This document shows positions 40,714 to 51,379 of a stretch of 64,000 nucleotides of DNA, piece by piece. Position 1 is the stretch's first letter; each line of letters opens with the position of its first letter. The stretch lies in assembly GCA_029448655.1 (NCBI GenBank), contig JACCLO010000007.1, positions 1,984,001 through 2,048,000 of the forward strand, given 5' to 3'. The stretch comes from Wolfiporia cocos. Lineage: Eukaryota; Basidiomycota; Agaricomycetes; Polyporales; Phaeolaceae. The position numbers were made by a program, and so were the translations under genes. The notes beneath the pieces were generated by a model. It saw nothing but the letters and a program-made list of their open reading frames with translations, made no database searches and was not told the DNA's origin.

Positions 40714-43700
40714 AGAACACACCAGCCCCGCAGCGGCTGGGAGTGTACAGCGCCCCGAAGAAGCGCACCTCTACGAAGAGGCTTCACAGAGACCCCTTAT
40801 CTTGTGGGAAGATAAGGCGGTCGTACGTCACTCGGTATCCCATCTCGGAATATTCGGTAACTCGGCAACGGACTTTGCCCGGAGGACAAGGACACTAGCT
40901 ACACGTGCCCCTCCTGTAAAATACTTTTATCCTGACCCGCTCGCATCGAAGTTTTTCACTTTGTATAATGTACATGGAAACGATTCTCGAGACGACAATA
41001 AATCGTTCTCTATCGAAGTGGAACTATGGGTATATGGAAAGAAAGTCAACGCCATGGCATTAATCGACACCGGTGCATCAATAAGCGTCATTGATAAGAA
41101 ACTCGTCCACGAGGAAAAGTTAGTCACTCAGAAACTACCTTCGCCTCTCGAGATTCGTAACGCCGACGGTACCTCTAATACCGCCGGTAATATCAATATG
41201 GCAGTAAAAGCTTATATGGTGCACGAGGAACACAAGTCCACCGAATTCTTGTACGTAATGGACGTACAGAATGCGGATGTGATCCTCGGATATGACTGGT
41301 TCCTGAAACACAACCCGGACTTCAACTGGCCGGAAGGAACCTTCACATATCGGTGTACGGAAAAATGCAAACATGGCAAACGGGTTTCAATTTCTGAAGA
41401 AGAAGACGAAATTGAACCCCGCAACATCTATCAGATCATCAACGATTTTCCAATAGATTTTCTCGGCTTAGAGGAGCCTGAGAATCCCTTTGTCGCTTGG
41501 GTGAACACCCTTGACGAAGGAACGGAAATCCTTATCGATGCCATTCAGTCGATAACGGAGAAGTCGGATGATGAATTCCTGACAGATGCGGATCTCCAGA
41601 AATGGAAATCCTTGGTTCCGGAGGAATACCAGGAGTTTGGTCCCACGGTATTTTCTCAACGCGCATCCGAAAGGATGCCCGAACGGAAACCATACGATCA
41701 CGCCATCGACTTCCCCGATGACGCGGTACTACCGCCCCCGAGTAAGGCATACAAGATGTCTCCTCAGGAAGCGAACTCGCTAGATCAGTGGATTCAGGAA
41801 GAGTTACGGAAGGGCTACATCCGACACTCGAAATCTCCGATCGCGAGTCCGGTCTTCTTCGTCCCTAAAAAAGACGGCGGAGCCCGAATGGTAGTCGATT
41901 ACCGAAAGGTGAACGACTTAACCATTAAAAACAGGTACCCTCTCCCACGCATAGACGAGCTTATCGATAAGCTTAGCCAGGCTTCGATATTCACGAAGCT
42001 CGACTTGCGTTGGGGTTACAACAACGTAAGAATCAAGGAGGGAGATGAATGGAAGACCGCATTCATTACGCCTAACGGCCTTTACGAAGCTGTAGTCATG
42101 TACTTCGGCTTTTGTAATGCACCCAGCACGTTCCAACACATGATGAACGATATCCTAGGTGACCTTATCAGAGAAGGAAAGGTCATTGTCTACCTAGACG
42201 ACATCCTTGTGTTCGGAAACGACCTGTTGGAACACCGTCGTATTGTCAAGCAAGTATTACAAATCTTGCAAGACAACGACTTGTTCGCAAAGCCTGAAAA
42301 GTGCTTCTTCGAACAAAGCAGTATTGAATACCTGGGAATGATCATTTCCAAAGGAAAAGTCGAAATGGACCCTAAGAAGGTAGCCGGCGTAATGGACTGG
42401 CCTACACCTGCCAAGGTGAAGGACGTCCAGGCCTTTGTTGGCTTCGCCAACTACTACCGTCGGTTCATTAAAGATTTCTCCAAAGTGGTTAAGCCGTTAA
42501 CCGAACTGTCCAAGAAAAACACGCAATGGAACTGGGGACCCGAACAAGCGGAAGCCTTCCAAACTCTCAAGGAAGCTTTCACATCGGCTCCAATACTCCG
42601 GATCCCAGATCAGGAGTCCCCGTTCCGCGTGGAAGCGGATTCTTCCGATTACGCAACTGGTGCGGTGCTATCACAATACTCTTCGGAGGATAAGCTCTGG
42701 CACCCGGTAGCCTTTTACTCGAAATCTCTATCAGCACCCGAAAGGAACTATGAGATTTACGATAAGGAGTTGCTCGCAATCATCCGCGCTCTAGAGGAAT
42801 GGAGACATTACCTCGAAGGACATCCACACAAGTTTGAAGTATGGTCGGATCATCTCAATCTGACATATTTCAAATCGGCACAACGGCTAACCCGGAGACA
42901 GGCACGTTGGAGTCTTTACCTGACAAGGTTCAACTTCACCATGTGCCACAAACCCGGTAAAACAATGCTCACGGCTGACCCTCTGTCACGGAGGCCAGAC
43001 CATGAAGAGGGGGTGGAACTCGACAATCGCGATCAAATTTTGCTGAAACCGGAATACTTTACGGTTAGGGCGCTAGAAGCGTCACAGCAGGAGATACAAT
43101 CAGGCGACGAGGACCTTCTCCGACAAATCCGACAAGCCCTCATGGACGATCAAATTACCAAGGATTACCAGGAACTACTGAAAAGTGGTCCCAAGGAATT
43201 CGGTAAAGATCTCCAGGAATGGAACATGGAGGCCGGATTACTCCTCAGACGAGGAAAAGTGTACGTTCCAAAAGAGCCTAAGGAATTGCGCACGAAGATT
43301 CTGGAGTTACATCATGACCATGTGACGGCCGGACACTTCGGACGATGGAAGACCTATGAACTTCTGTCACGTAATTACTGGTGGCCTGGAATGACCACGA
43401 TGGTAAAGCAATACGTGGAAGGTTGTGACACATGTCAACGCATGAAGAACCACAACCAGACCCCGTACGGACCCCTGCAACCGCTCCCAGTCCCGGAAGC
43501 ACCTTGGGACACCGTCACAATTGACCTTATCGTCCACTTACCGCCCAGCGGCGAATTGAAACAATTCAATGCTATTATGGTAATAGTGGACCGGCTTACC
43601 AAGCGAGCGCACTTCATTCCCACATCAGACAAGATAACGGCGAAAGAATTAGCGAACCTCCTATACCTTCGGATCTATCCGAACCACGGACTTCCGAAAC

Positions 43701-45190
43701 AAATCATTTCGGATAGAGGCCCGCAATTCGCAGCTGCCTTGTTTAAGGGATGGTGTGAACAATTGGGAATCCAACGGTCAATGACAACTGCCTATCACCC
43801 GCAAGCGGATGGCCAGACGGAGAGAGTTAACCAAATCCTGGAACAATATCTTAGATGTTACATCGATGTTATCCAGAAGGATAACTGGTCATGGTTTCTC
43901 CCTACGGCCGAATTCGCGTACAACAACGCGGCTAGTGAGACAACAAAGAATAGTCCATTCTTTGTCGAACTAGGAAGGCATCCCAACGCAGGACCTACGA
44001 ATTTACGTCCAACACAATACGTGGACCTAAATGTCATTGCTTACGAACGATGGTCAGCACAAGAACAAGCTAAGGCAGCAATGAAACTGGCTGCTGAACG
44101 CTGGTCTTGGTACTACGATCAACATAAGCGCTCGGTACCGTTTAAAGTCGGCGACAAAGTTCTCGTTGACGCCCGAAGCTGGCAAGACTCCGAAAGAAGT
44201 CTTAGTCCACGCTATTTGGGACCATTTAGGATAATTGAACAATTATCTCCGGTCACCTTTAGGGTACACATGGACGAGCAATACAGGGCTTACCACCCAG
44301 TATTCCACGCTTCCAAGTTGGTCATGTACAAGGACCCGGTGCATCAGAAAAAACCAGAGCCTCAACCAGAAATGGTCGACGGCGAGGAGTTATGGGAAGT
44401 CGAGAAGATCTTAGATCATCGTCTCCGCGCAGGAAGAGTTGAATACAGAATCCGTTGGAAGGGATTCGGTATCAATGACGACTCCTGGGTACGCGAAGCG
44501 GATCTCGACTCGGCATACGACATTTTGCAGGAATACAAGGCTTCACACCCTATTCCAATGCAGGATGTCCCCCTCAGGCGATCAGCTAGAAGGAAAGAAG
44601 CAGTTCATGTCTTCGACCCTGACAGCGACGACTGGGAAGCCGACGAATGCACGTGGCCAGACGACTGGCCGCAGTATCGCGAAGAATTTGCGAAGGACCC
44701 TAAGCAACGCATGGTTAGACACCCCGACGGGGGATGGATGTCAGCGGACATTAACCAAAACGCGGATTTGAAAATCGTAGTCGGTGAAGGCGGTCGAATG
44801 CCGGAAAAAGGAACCAAGGACTCGGTTGGGTTTGACCTGTACACTGCAACAGGCGACGTTCTGCCAGCTCACGGGCAGACAGAATACAACACCAAACTGA
44901 AAATCCAGGTACCTTTCGGCACTTACGGACGTATCGCCCCCCGCTCTAGTCTCGCACGCAAAGGCATAGACGTAATGGGTGGCGTTATCGACCACGATTA
45001 TCAAGGCGAAGTAATCATCATTCTCCGGAATCACTCCGACATATCTATCGATATTCGGGCCGGCGATAAGATTGCCCAGCTAATCTGCGAAGTTGCAAAG
45101 GACCCGCATATTACGCTACACGGAAAATCTTACTTTGAAAAGATTAAATCCGAGCGCGGTACTGGTGGATTCGGCTCCACAGGAAAGTAA
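40655..45190 (+). CDS. pol: E2 Pol polyprotein: protease, RT, RNase H, integrase, chromodomain, dUTPase
   Basis: 1511 aa, with the same domains and catalytic residues as E1: protease Asp138, RT YLDD 513-516, integrase Asp957/Asp1020/Glu1056, chromodomain 1246-1295, dUTPase 1372-1511 with the catalytic Asp of motif 3 (GVIDHDY, Asp1446). It overlaps gag by 59 nt in the +1 frame, so expression needs a programmed shift or internal start at its ATG. Closest relative in the window is E3 Pol. Confidence 0.95.
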   Translation: MSGPSRFPSPQPHVSKTFCEEHTSPAAAGSVQRPEEAHLYEEASQRPLILWEDKAVVRHSVSHLGIFGNSATDFARRTRTLATRAPPVKYFYPDPLASKFFTLYNVHGNDSRDDNKSFSIEVELWVYGKKVNAMALIDTGASISVIDKKLVHEEKLVTQKLPSPLEIRNADGTSNTAGNINMAVKAYMVHEEHKSTEFLYVMDVQNADVILGYDWFLKHNPDFNWPEGTFTYRCTEKCKHGKRVSISEEEDEIEPRNIYQIINDFPIDFLGLEEPENPFVAWVNTLDEGTEILIDAIQSITEKSDDEFLTDADLQKWKSLVPEEYQEFGPTVFSQRASERMPERKPYDHAIDFPDDAVLPPPSKAYKMSPQEANSLDQWIQEELRKGYIRHSKSPIASPVFFVPKKDGGARMVVDYRKVNDLTIKNRYPLPRIDELIDKLSQASIFTKLDLRWGYNNVRIKEGDEWKTAFITPNGLYEAVVMYFGFCNAPSTFQHMMNDILGDLIREGKVIVYLDDILVFGNDLLEHRRIVKQVLQILQDNDLFAKPEKCFFEQSSIEYLGMIISKGKVEMDPKKVAGVMDWPTPAKVKDVQAFVGFANYYRRFIKDFSKVVKPLTELSKKNTQWNWGPEQAEAFQTLKEAFTSAPILRIPDQESPFRVEADSSDYATGAVLSQYSSEDKLWHPVAFYSKSLSAPERNYEIYDKELLAIIRALEEWRHYLEGHPHKFEVWSDHLNLTYFKSAQRLTRRQARWSLYLTRFNFTMCHKPGKTMLTADPLSRRPDHEEGVELDNRDQILLKPEYFTVRALEASQQEIQSGDEDLLRQIRQALMDDQITKDYQELLKSGPKEFGKDLQEWNMEAGLLLRRGKVYVPKEPKELRTKILELHHDHVTAGHFGRWKTYELLSRNYWWPGMTTMVKQYVEGCDTCQRMKNHNQTPYGPLQPLPVPEAPWDTVTIDLIVHLPPSGELKQFNAIMVIVDRLTKRAHFIPTSDKITAKELANLLYLRIYPNHGLPKQIISDRGPQFAAALFKGWCEQLGIQRSMTTAYHPQADGQTERVNQILEQYLRCYIDVIQKDNWSWFLPTAEFAYNNAASETTKNSPFFVELGRHPNAGPTNLRPTQYVDLNVIAYERWSAQEQAKAAMKLAAERWSWYYDQHKRSVPFKVGDKVLVDARSWQDSERSLSPRYLGPFRIIEQLSPVTFRVHMDEQYRAYHPVFHASKLVMYKDPVHQKKPEPQPEMVDGEELWEVEKILDHRLRAGRVEYRIRWKGFGINDDSWVREADLDSAYDILQEYKASHPIPMQDVPLRRSARRKEAVHVFDPDSDDWEADECTWPDDWPQYREEFAKDPKQRMVRHPDGGWMSADINQNADLKIVVGEGGRMPEKGTKDSVGFDLYTATGDVLPAHGQTEYNTKLKIQVPFGTYGRIAPRSSLARKGIDVMGGVIDHDYQGEVIIILRNHSDISIDIRAGDKIAQLICEVAKDPHITLHGKSYFEKIKSERGTGGFGSTGK

Positions 45191-45216
45191 TCGTTCCATT
45201 AGGGACAATGAAACCT

Positions 45217-45229
45217 GAAGAGGGGGTAA
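45217..45229 (+). other. E2 polypurine tract
   Basis: GAAGAGGGGGTAA abuts the 3' LTR. The preceding CATTAGGGACAATG can form a short hairpin; element D has GGGACGGTG before AAACC at the equivalent place. Confidence 0.8.
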
Positions 45230-45928
45230 TGTCACAGATTTGGGACATGCCACTATTTTTCCCGTATTTTTACCTATTTATCTGGTATTTCTACGACCTT
45301 GTAGACATTTACGCTGTTAGGCGCCCGTCTACACGTACACGCAACCAAACAACACGTACACAACGCGGTATACGTCCACTTGTCATAACAACACGTACAT
45401 AACACGCTTGTACGCGTCAATGACTCAGCGGACTAACCTTCGGTGTCACGCGCTTTACTCATATCCCGGTACCGGGCTATGTCAGTACGATTGGATAAGC
45501 GGCCCGCTCGTTATCACATGCCAATGCCCTTATGATTACTCATATCCCGATGCCGGTATATAAGAATCACATGCATGGCTTACTAACGTAGCTACAGCCA
45601 CTTCCACAACATGGACCTACGGTCCAAACAAACGATCTTACTGGTGCGGCCATTACCGGCGCACATGGTCTATTGTAGTTTACGACTTAACCATATTAGT
45701 TATGTCTGCGCACAGACCACCTTCATGTTTGGCTCCCTTACCGGTAACCAAACAAAGCATGTATATAAGTAGGGCTATCACTGCGGATAAGCCTTAGATT
45801 TGTTCTCTGCATTCGCACAGTTACATATCATCTCTGCTTGCGCCCACTAGCCTCCTCACCAACCTCCAGCAACTCCTTCAAGTCGCTTATTAGGTTACAG
45901 TGTGAGTCCCACAGTCTAGTCTGTGTCA
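45230..45928 (+). repeat. 3' LTR of E2 (699 bp)
   Basis: TGTCACAG to CTGTGTCA, followed by the second CCATG. Confidence 0.96.
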
Positions 45929-46105
45929 CCATGTGCACCAGTAATGGCCCCACCAATCATTGACACAGACAGACTGTGGGACTCACTTTACTCAACTGAT
46001 AAGCTTGAGGGGCTTGAAGCGAGGTGAGGGATCTGAGAGCACAGCAAGAGTGATGTGCAAGAGTTGCGAATGCAAGAGAACAAATCTAAAGAATAGTGTA
46101 GTGCT

Positions 46106-46804
46106 TGACACAGACTAGACTGTGGGACTCACACTATAACCTAATAAGCGACTTGAAGGAGTTGCTGGAGGTTGGTGAGGAGACTAGTGGGCGCAAGCAG
46201 AGATGATATGTAACTGTGCGAATGTAGAGAACAAATCTAAGGCTTATCCGCAGTGATAGCCCTACTTATATACATGCCTTGTTTGGTTACCGGTAAGGGA
46301 GCCAAACATGAAGGTGGTCTGTGCGCAGACATAACTAATATGGTTAAGTCGTAAACTACAATAGACCATGTGCGCCGGTAATGGCCGCACCAGTAAGGTC
46401 GTTTGTTTGGACCGTAGGTCCATGTTGTGGAAGTGGCTGTAGCTACGTTAGTAAGCCATGCATGTGATTCTTATATACCGGCATCGGGATATGAGTAATC
46501 GTAAGGGCATTGGCATGTGATAACGAGCAGGCCGCTTATCCAATCGTACTGACATAGCCCGGTATCGGGATATGAGTAAGGCGCGTGACACCGGAGGTTA
46601 GTCCGCTGAGTCATTGACGCGTACAAACGTGTTATGTACGTGTTGTTATGACAAGTGGACGTATACCGCGTTGTGTACGTGTTGTTTGGTTGCGTGTACG
46701 TGTAGACGGGCGCTTAGCAGCGTAAATGTCTACAAGGTCGTAGAAATACCAGATAAATAGGTAAAAATACGGGAAAAATAGTGGCATGTCCCAAATCTGT
46801 GACA
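46106..46804 (-). repeat. 3' LTR of E3 (699 bp)
   Basis: Bounded by TGACACAG and CTGTGACA; the purine tract complement follows at 46805-46817. Confidence 0.95.
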
Positions 46805-46843
46805 TTACCCCCTCTTCAGGTTTCATTGTCCCTAATGGAACGA

Positions 46844-49800
46844 TTACTTTCCTGTGGAGCCGAAACCACCAGTACCGCGCTCGGATTTAATCTTTTCAAA
46901 GTAAGATTTTCCGTGTAGCGTAATGTGCGGGTCCTTAGCAACTTCGCAGATGAGCTGAGCAATCTTATCACCGGCCCGAATATCGATAGATATATCGGAG
47001 TGATTCCGGAGAATGATGATTACTTCGCCTTGATAATCGTGGTCGATAACGCCACCCATTACGTCTATGCCTTTTCGGGCAAGACTAGAGCGGGGGGCGA
47101 TACGTCCGTAAGTGCCGAAAGGTACCTGGATTTTCAGTTTGGTGTTGTATTCTGTCTGCCCGTGAGCTGGCAGAACGTCGCCTGTTGCAGTGTACAGGTC
47201 AAACCCAACCGAGTCCTTGGTTCCTTTTTCCGGCATTCGGCCGCCTTCGCCGACTACGATTTTCAAGTCCGCGTTTTGGTTAATGTCAGCTGACATCCAT
47301 CCCCCGTCGGGGTGTCTAACCATGCGCTGCTTAGGATCCTTCGCAAATGTTTCGCGATACTGCGGCCAGTCGTCTGGCCACGTGCATTCGTCGGCTTCCC
47401 AGTCGTCGCTGTCAGGGTCGAAGACATGAACTGCTTCTTTCCTTCTAGCTGATCGCCTGAGGGGAACATCCTGCATCGGGATAGGGTGTGAAGCCTTGTA
47501 TTCCTGCAGAATGTCATATGCCGAGTCGAGATCGGCCTCGCGTACCCAGGAGTCGTCATTGATACCGAACCCCTTCCATCGGATTCTGTATTCAACTCTT
47601 CCTGCGCGGAGACGATGATCTAAGATCTTCTCGACTTCCCATAATTCCTCGCCATCGACTATTTCTGGTTGAGGCTCTGGTTTCTTCTGGTGCACCGGGT
47701 CCTTGTACATGACCAACTTGGAAGCGTGAAATACTGGGTGGTAAGCCCTGTATTGCTCGTCCATGTGTACCCTAAAGGTGACCGGAGATAATTGTTCAAT
47801 TATCTTGAATGGTCCCAAATAGCGTGGACTAAGACTTCTTTCGGAGTCTTGCCAGCTACGGGCGTCAACGAGAACTTTGTCGCCGACTTTAAACGGTACC
47901 GAGCGCTTATGTTGATCATAATACCAAGACCAGCGTTCAGCAGCCAGTTTCATGGCTGCCTTAGCTTGTTCTTGTGCTGACCATCGTTCGTAAGCAATGA
48001 TATTTAGGTCCGTGTATGGTGTTGGACGTAAATTTGTAGGTCCTGCATTAGGGTGCCTTCCTAGTTCGACAAAGAATGGGCTATTCTTTGTTGTCTCACT
48101 AGCCGCGTTGTTGTACGCGAATTCAGCCGTTGGGAGAAACCATGACCAGTTATCCTTTTGAATAACATCGATGTAACATCTAAGATATTGTTCTAGGATC
48201 TGGTTAACTCTCTCCGTCTGGCCATCCGCTTGCGGGTGATAGGCGGTTGTCATTGACCGTTGGATTCCCAATTGCTCACACCATCCCTTGAATAAGGCGG
48301 CTGCGAATTGCGGGCCTCTATCCGAAATGATTTGTTTCGGAAGTCCGTGGTTCGGATAAATCCGAAGGTACAGGAGGTTCGCTAATTCTTTTGCCGTTAT
48401 CTTGTCTGACGTGGGAATGAAGTGTGCTCGTTTGGTAAGCCGGTCCACTATTACCATAATAGCATTGAATTGTTTCAATTCGCCGCTGGGTGGTAGGTGG
48501 ACGATAAGGTCAATTGTGACGGTGTCCCAAGGTGCTTCCGGAACTGGGAGCGGTTGCAGGGGTCCGTACGGGGTCTGGTTGTGGTTCTTCATGCGTTGAC
48601 ATGTGTCACAACCTTCCACGTATTGCTTTACCATCGTGGTCATTCCAGGCCACCAGTAATTACGTGATAGAAGTTCATAGGTCTTCCATCGTCCGAAGTG
48701 TCCGGCAGTCACATGGTCATGATGTAACTCCAGAATCTTCGTGCGCAATTCCTTAGGCTCTTTTGGAACGTACACTTTTCCTCGTCTGAGGAGTAATCCG
48801 GCCTCCATGTTCCATTCCTGGAGATCTTTACCGAATTCCTTGGGACCACTTTTCAGTAGTTCCTGGTAATCTTTGGTAATCTGATCGTCCATGAGGGCTT
48901 GTCGGATTTGTCTGAGAAGGTCCTCGTCGCCTGATTGTATCTCCTGCTGTGACGCTTCTAGCGCCCTAACCGTAAAGTATTCCGGTTTCAGCAAAATTTG
49001 ATCGCGATTGTCGAGTTCCACCCCCTCTTCATGGTCTGGCCTCCGTGACAGAGGGTCAGCCGTGAGCATTGTTTTACCGGGTTTGTGGCACATGGTGAAG
49101 TTGAACCTTGTCAGGTAAAGACTCCAACGTGCCTGTCTCCGGGTTAGCCGTTGTGCCGATTTGAAATATGTCAGATTGAGATGATCCGACCATACTTCGA
49201 ATTTATGTGGATGTCCCTCGAGGTAATGTCTCCATTCCTCTAGAGCGCGGATGATTGCGAGCAACTCCTTATCGTAAATTTCATAGTTCCTTTCGGGTGC
49301 TGATAGAGATTTCGAGTAAAAGGCTACCGGGTGCCAGAGCTTATCCTCCGAAGAGTATTGTGATAGCACTGCACCAGTTGCGTAATCGGAAGAATCCGCT
49401 TCCACGCGGAACGGGGACTCCTGATCTGGGATCCGGAGTATTGGAGCCGATGTGAAAGCTTCCTTGAGAGTTTGGAAGGCTTCCGCTTGTTCGGGTCCCC
49501 AGTTCCATTGCGTGTTTTTCTTGGACAGTTCGGTTAACGGCTTAACCACTTTGGAGAAGTCCTTAATGAACCGACGGTAGTAGTTGGCGAAGCCAACAAA
49601 GGCCTGGACGTCCTTCACCTTGGCAGGTGTAGGCCAGTCCATTACGCCGGCTACCTTCTTAGGGTCCATTTCGACTTTTCCTTTGGAAATGATCATTCCC
49701 AGGTATTCAATACTGCTTTGTTCGAAGAAGCACTTTTCAGGCTTCGCAAACAAGTCGTTGTCTTGCAAGATTTGTAATACTTGCTTGACAATACGACGGT

Positions 49801-51379
49801 GTTCCAGCAGGTCGTTTCCGAACACAAGGATGTCGTCTAGGTAGACAATGACCTTTCCTTCTCTGATAAGGTCACCTAGAATATCGTTCATCATGTGTTG
49901 GAACGTGCTGGGTGCATTACAAAAACCGAAGTACATGACTACAGCTTCATAAAGGCCGTTAGGCGTAATGAATGCGGTCTTCCATTCATCTCCCTCCTTG
50001 ATTCTTACGTTGTTGTAACCCCAACGCAAGTCGAGCTTCGTAAATATCGAAGCCTGGCTAAGCTTATCGATAAGCTCGTCTATGCGTGGGAGAGGGTACC
50101 TGTTTTTAATGGTCAAGTCGTTCACCTTTCGGTAATCGACTACCATTCGGGCTCCGCCGTCTTTTTTAGGGACGAAGAAGACCGGACTCGCGATCGGGGA
50201 TTTCGAGTGTCGGATGTAGCCCTTCCGTAACTCTTCCTGAATCCACTGATCTAGCGAGTTCGCTTCCTGAGGAGACATCTTGTATGCCTTACTCGGGGGC
50301 GGTAGTACCGCGTCATCGGGGAAGTCGATGGCGTGATCGTATGGTTTCCGTTCGGGCATCCTTTCGGATGCGCGTTGAGAAAATACCGTGGGACCAAACT
50401 CCTGGTATTCCTCCGGAACCAAGGATTTCCATTTCTGGAGATCCGCATCTGTCAGGAATTCATCATCCGACTTCTCCGTTATTGACTGAATGGCGTCGAT
50501 AAGGAGTTCCGTTCCTTCGTCAAGGGTGTTCACCCAAGCGACAAAGGGGTTCTCAGGCTCCTCTAAGCCGAGAAAATCTATTGGAAAGTCGTTGATAATC
50601 TGATAGATGTTGCGAGGTTCGATTTCATCTTCTTCCTCAGAAATCGAGACCCGTTTGCCATGTTTGCATTTTTCCGTACACCGATATGTGAAGGTTCCTT
50701 CCGGCCAGTTGAAGTCCGGGTTGTGTTTCAGGAACCAATCATATCCGAGGATCACATCCGCATTCTGTACGTCCATTACGTACAAGAATTCGGTGGACTT
50801 GTGTTCCTCGTGCACCATATAAGCTTTTACTGCCATATTGATATTACCGGCGGTATTAGAGGTACCGTCGGCGTTGCGAATCTCGAGAGGCGAAGGTAGT
50901 TTCTGAGTGACTAACTTCTCCTCATGGACGAGTTTCTTATCTATGACGCTTATTGATGCACCGGTGTCGATTAATGCCATGGCGTTGACTTTCTTTCCAT
51001 ATACCCACAGTTCCACTTCGATAGAGAACGATTTATTGTCGTCTCGAGAATCGTTTCCATGTACATTATACAAAGTGAAAAACTTCGACGCGAGCGGGTC
51101 AGGATAAAAGTATTTTACAGGAGGGGCACGTGTAGCTAGTGTCCTTGTCCTCCGGGCAAAGTCCATTGCCGAGTTACCGAATATACCGAGATGGGATACC
51201 GGGTGACGTACGACCGCCTTATCTTCCCACAAGATAAGGGGTCTCTGTGAAGCCTCTTCGTAGAGGTGCGCTTCTTCGGGGCGCTGTACACTCCCAGCCG
51301 CTGCGGGGCTGGTGTGTTCTTCACAGAACGTCTTCGAGACGTGTGGTTGGGGCGAGGGGAACCGAGATGGTCCCGACAT
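46844..51379 (-). CDS. pol: E3 Pol polyprotein: protease, RT, RNase H, integrase, chromodomain, dUTPase
   Basis: 1511 aa without interruption, all catalytic motifs as in E2. Differences from E2 include PTPYTDLNII versus PTQYVDLNVI near residue 1120. Because gag upstream is shifted, Pol could not be made as a normal Gag-Pol fusion from this copy unless translation starts internally. Confidence 0.94.
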   Translation of the reverse strand: MSGPSRFPSPQPHVSKTFCEEHTSPAAAGSVQRPEEAHLYEEASQRPLILWEDKAVVRHPVSHLGIFGNSAMDFARRTRTLATRAPPVKYFYPDPLASKFFTLYNVHGNDSRDDNKSFSIEVELWVYGKKVNAMALIDTGASISVIDKKLVHEEKLVTQKLPSPLEIRNADGTSNTAGNINMAVKAYMVHEEHKSTEFLYVMDVQNADVILGYDWFLKHNPDFNWPEGTFTYRCTEKCKHGKRVSISEEEDEIEPRNIYQIINDFPIDFLGLEEPENPFVAWVNTLDEGTELLIDAIQSITEKSDDEFLTDADLQKWKSLVPEEYQEFGPTVFSQRASERMPERKPYDHAIDFPDDAVLPPPSKAYKMSPQEANSLDQWIQEELRKGYIRHSKSPIASPVFFVPKKDGGARMVVDYRKVNDLTIKNRYPLPRIDELIDKLSQASIFTKLDLRWGYNNVRIKEGDEWKTAFITPNGLYEAVVMYFGFCNAPSTFQHMMNDILGDLIREGKVIVYLDDILVFGNDLLEHRRIVKQVLQILQDNDLFAKPEKCFFEQSSIEYLGMIISKGKVEMDPKKVAGVMDWPTPAKVKDVQAFVGFANYYRRFIKDFSKVVKPLTELSKKNTQWNWGPEQAEAFQTLKEAFTSAPILRIPDQESPFRVEADSSDYATGAVLSQYSSEDKLWHPVAFYSKSLSAPERNYEIYDKELLAIIRALEEWRHYLEGHPHKFEVWSDHLNLTYFKSAQRLTRRQARWSLYLTRFNFTMCHKPGKTMLTADPLSRRPDHEEGVELDNRDQILLKPEYFTVRALEASQQEIQSGDEDLLRQIRQALMDDQITKDYQELLKSGPKEFGKDLQEWNMEAGLLLRRGKVYVPKEPKELRTKILELHHDHVTAGHFGRWKTYELLSRNYWWPGMTTMVKQYVEGCDTCQRMKNHNQTPYGPLQPLPVPEAPWDTVTIDLIVHLPPSGELKQFNAIMVIVDRLTKRAHFIPTSDKITAKELANLLYLRIYPNHGLPKQIISDRGPQFAAALFKGWCEQLGIQRSMTTAYHPQADGQTERVNQILEQYLRCYIDVIQKDNWSWFLPTAEFAYNNAASETTKNSPFFVELGRHPNAGPTNLRPTPYTDLNIIAYERWSAQEQAKAAMKLAAERWSWYYDQHKRSVPFKVGDKVLVDARSWQDSERSLSPRYLGPFKIIEQLSPVTFRVHMDEQYRAYHPVFHASKLVMYKDPVHQKKPEPQPEIVDGEELWEVEKILDHRLRAGRVEYRIRWKGFGINDDSWVREADLDSAYDILQEYKASHPIPMQDVPLRRSARRKEAVHVFDPDSDDWEADECTWPDDWPQYRETFAKDPKQRMVRHPDGGWMSADINQNADLKIVVGEGGRMPEKGTKDSVGFDLYTATGDVLPAHGQTEYNTKLKIQVPFGTYGRIAPRSSLARKGIDVMGGVIDHDYQGEVIIILRNHSDISIDIRAGDKIAQLICEVAKDPHITLHGKSYFEKIKSERGTGGFGSTGK

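Larger units (their letters stand above)
35938..45928 (+). mobile_element. E2: intact family-I Ty3/Gypsy chromodomain retrotransposon with dUTPase
   Basis: 9991 bp, 699-bp LTRs identical by eye, TSD CCATG (35933-35937 and 45929-45933). All ORFs are open. Layout as in E1 but on the plus strand, inserted in LTR A. The best candidate for a currently active copy together with E1. Confidence 0.97.
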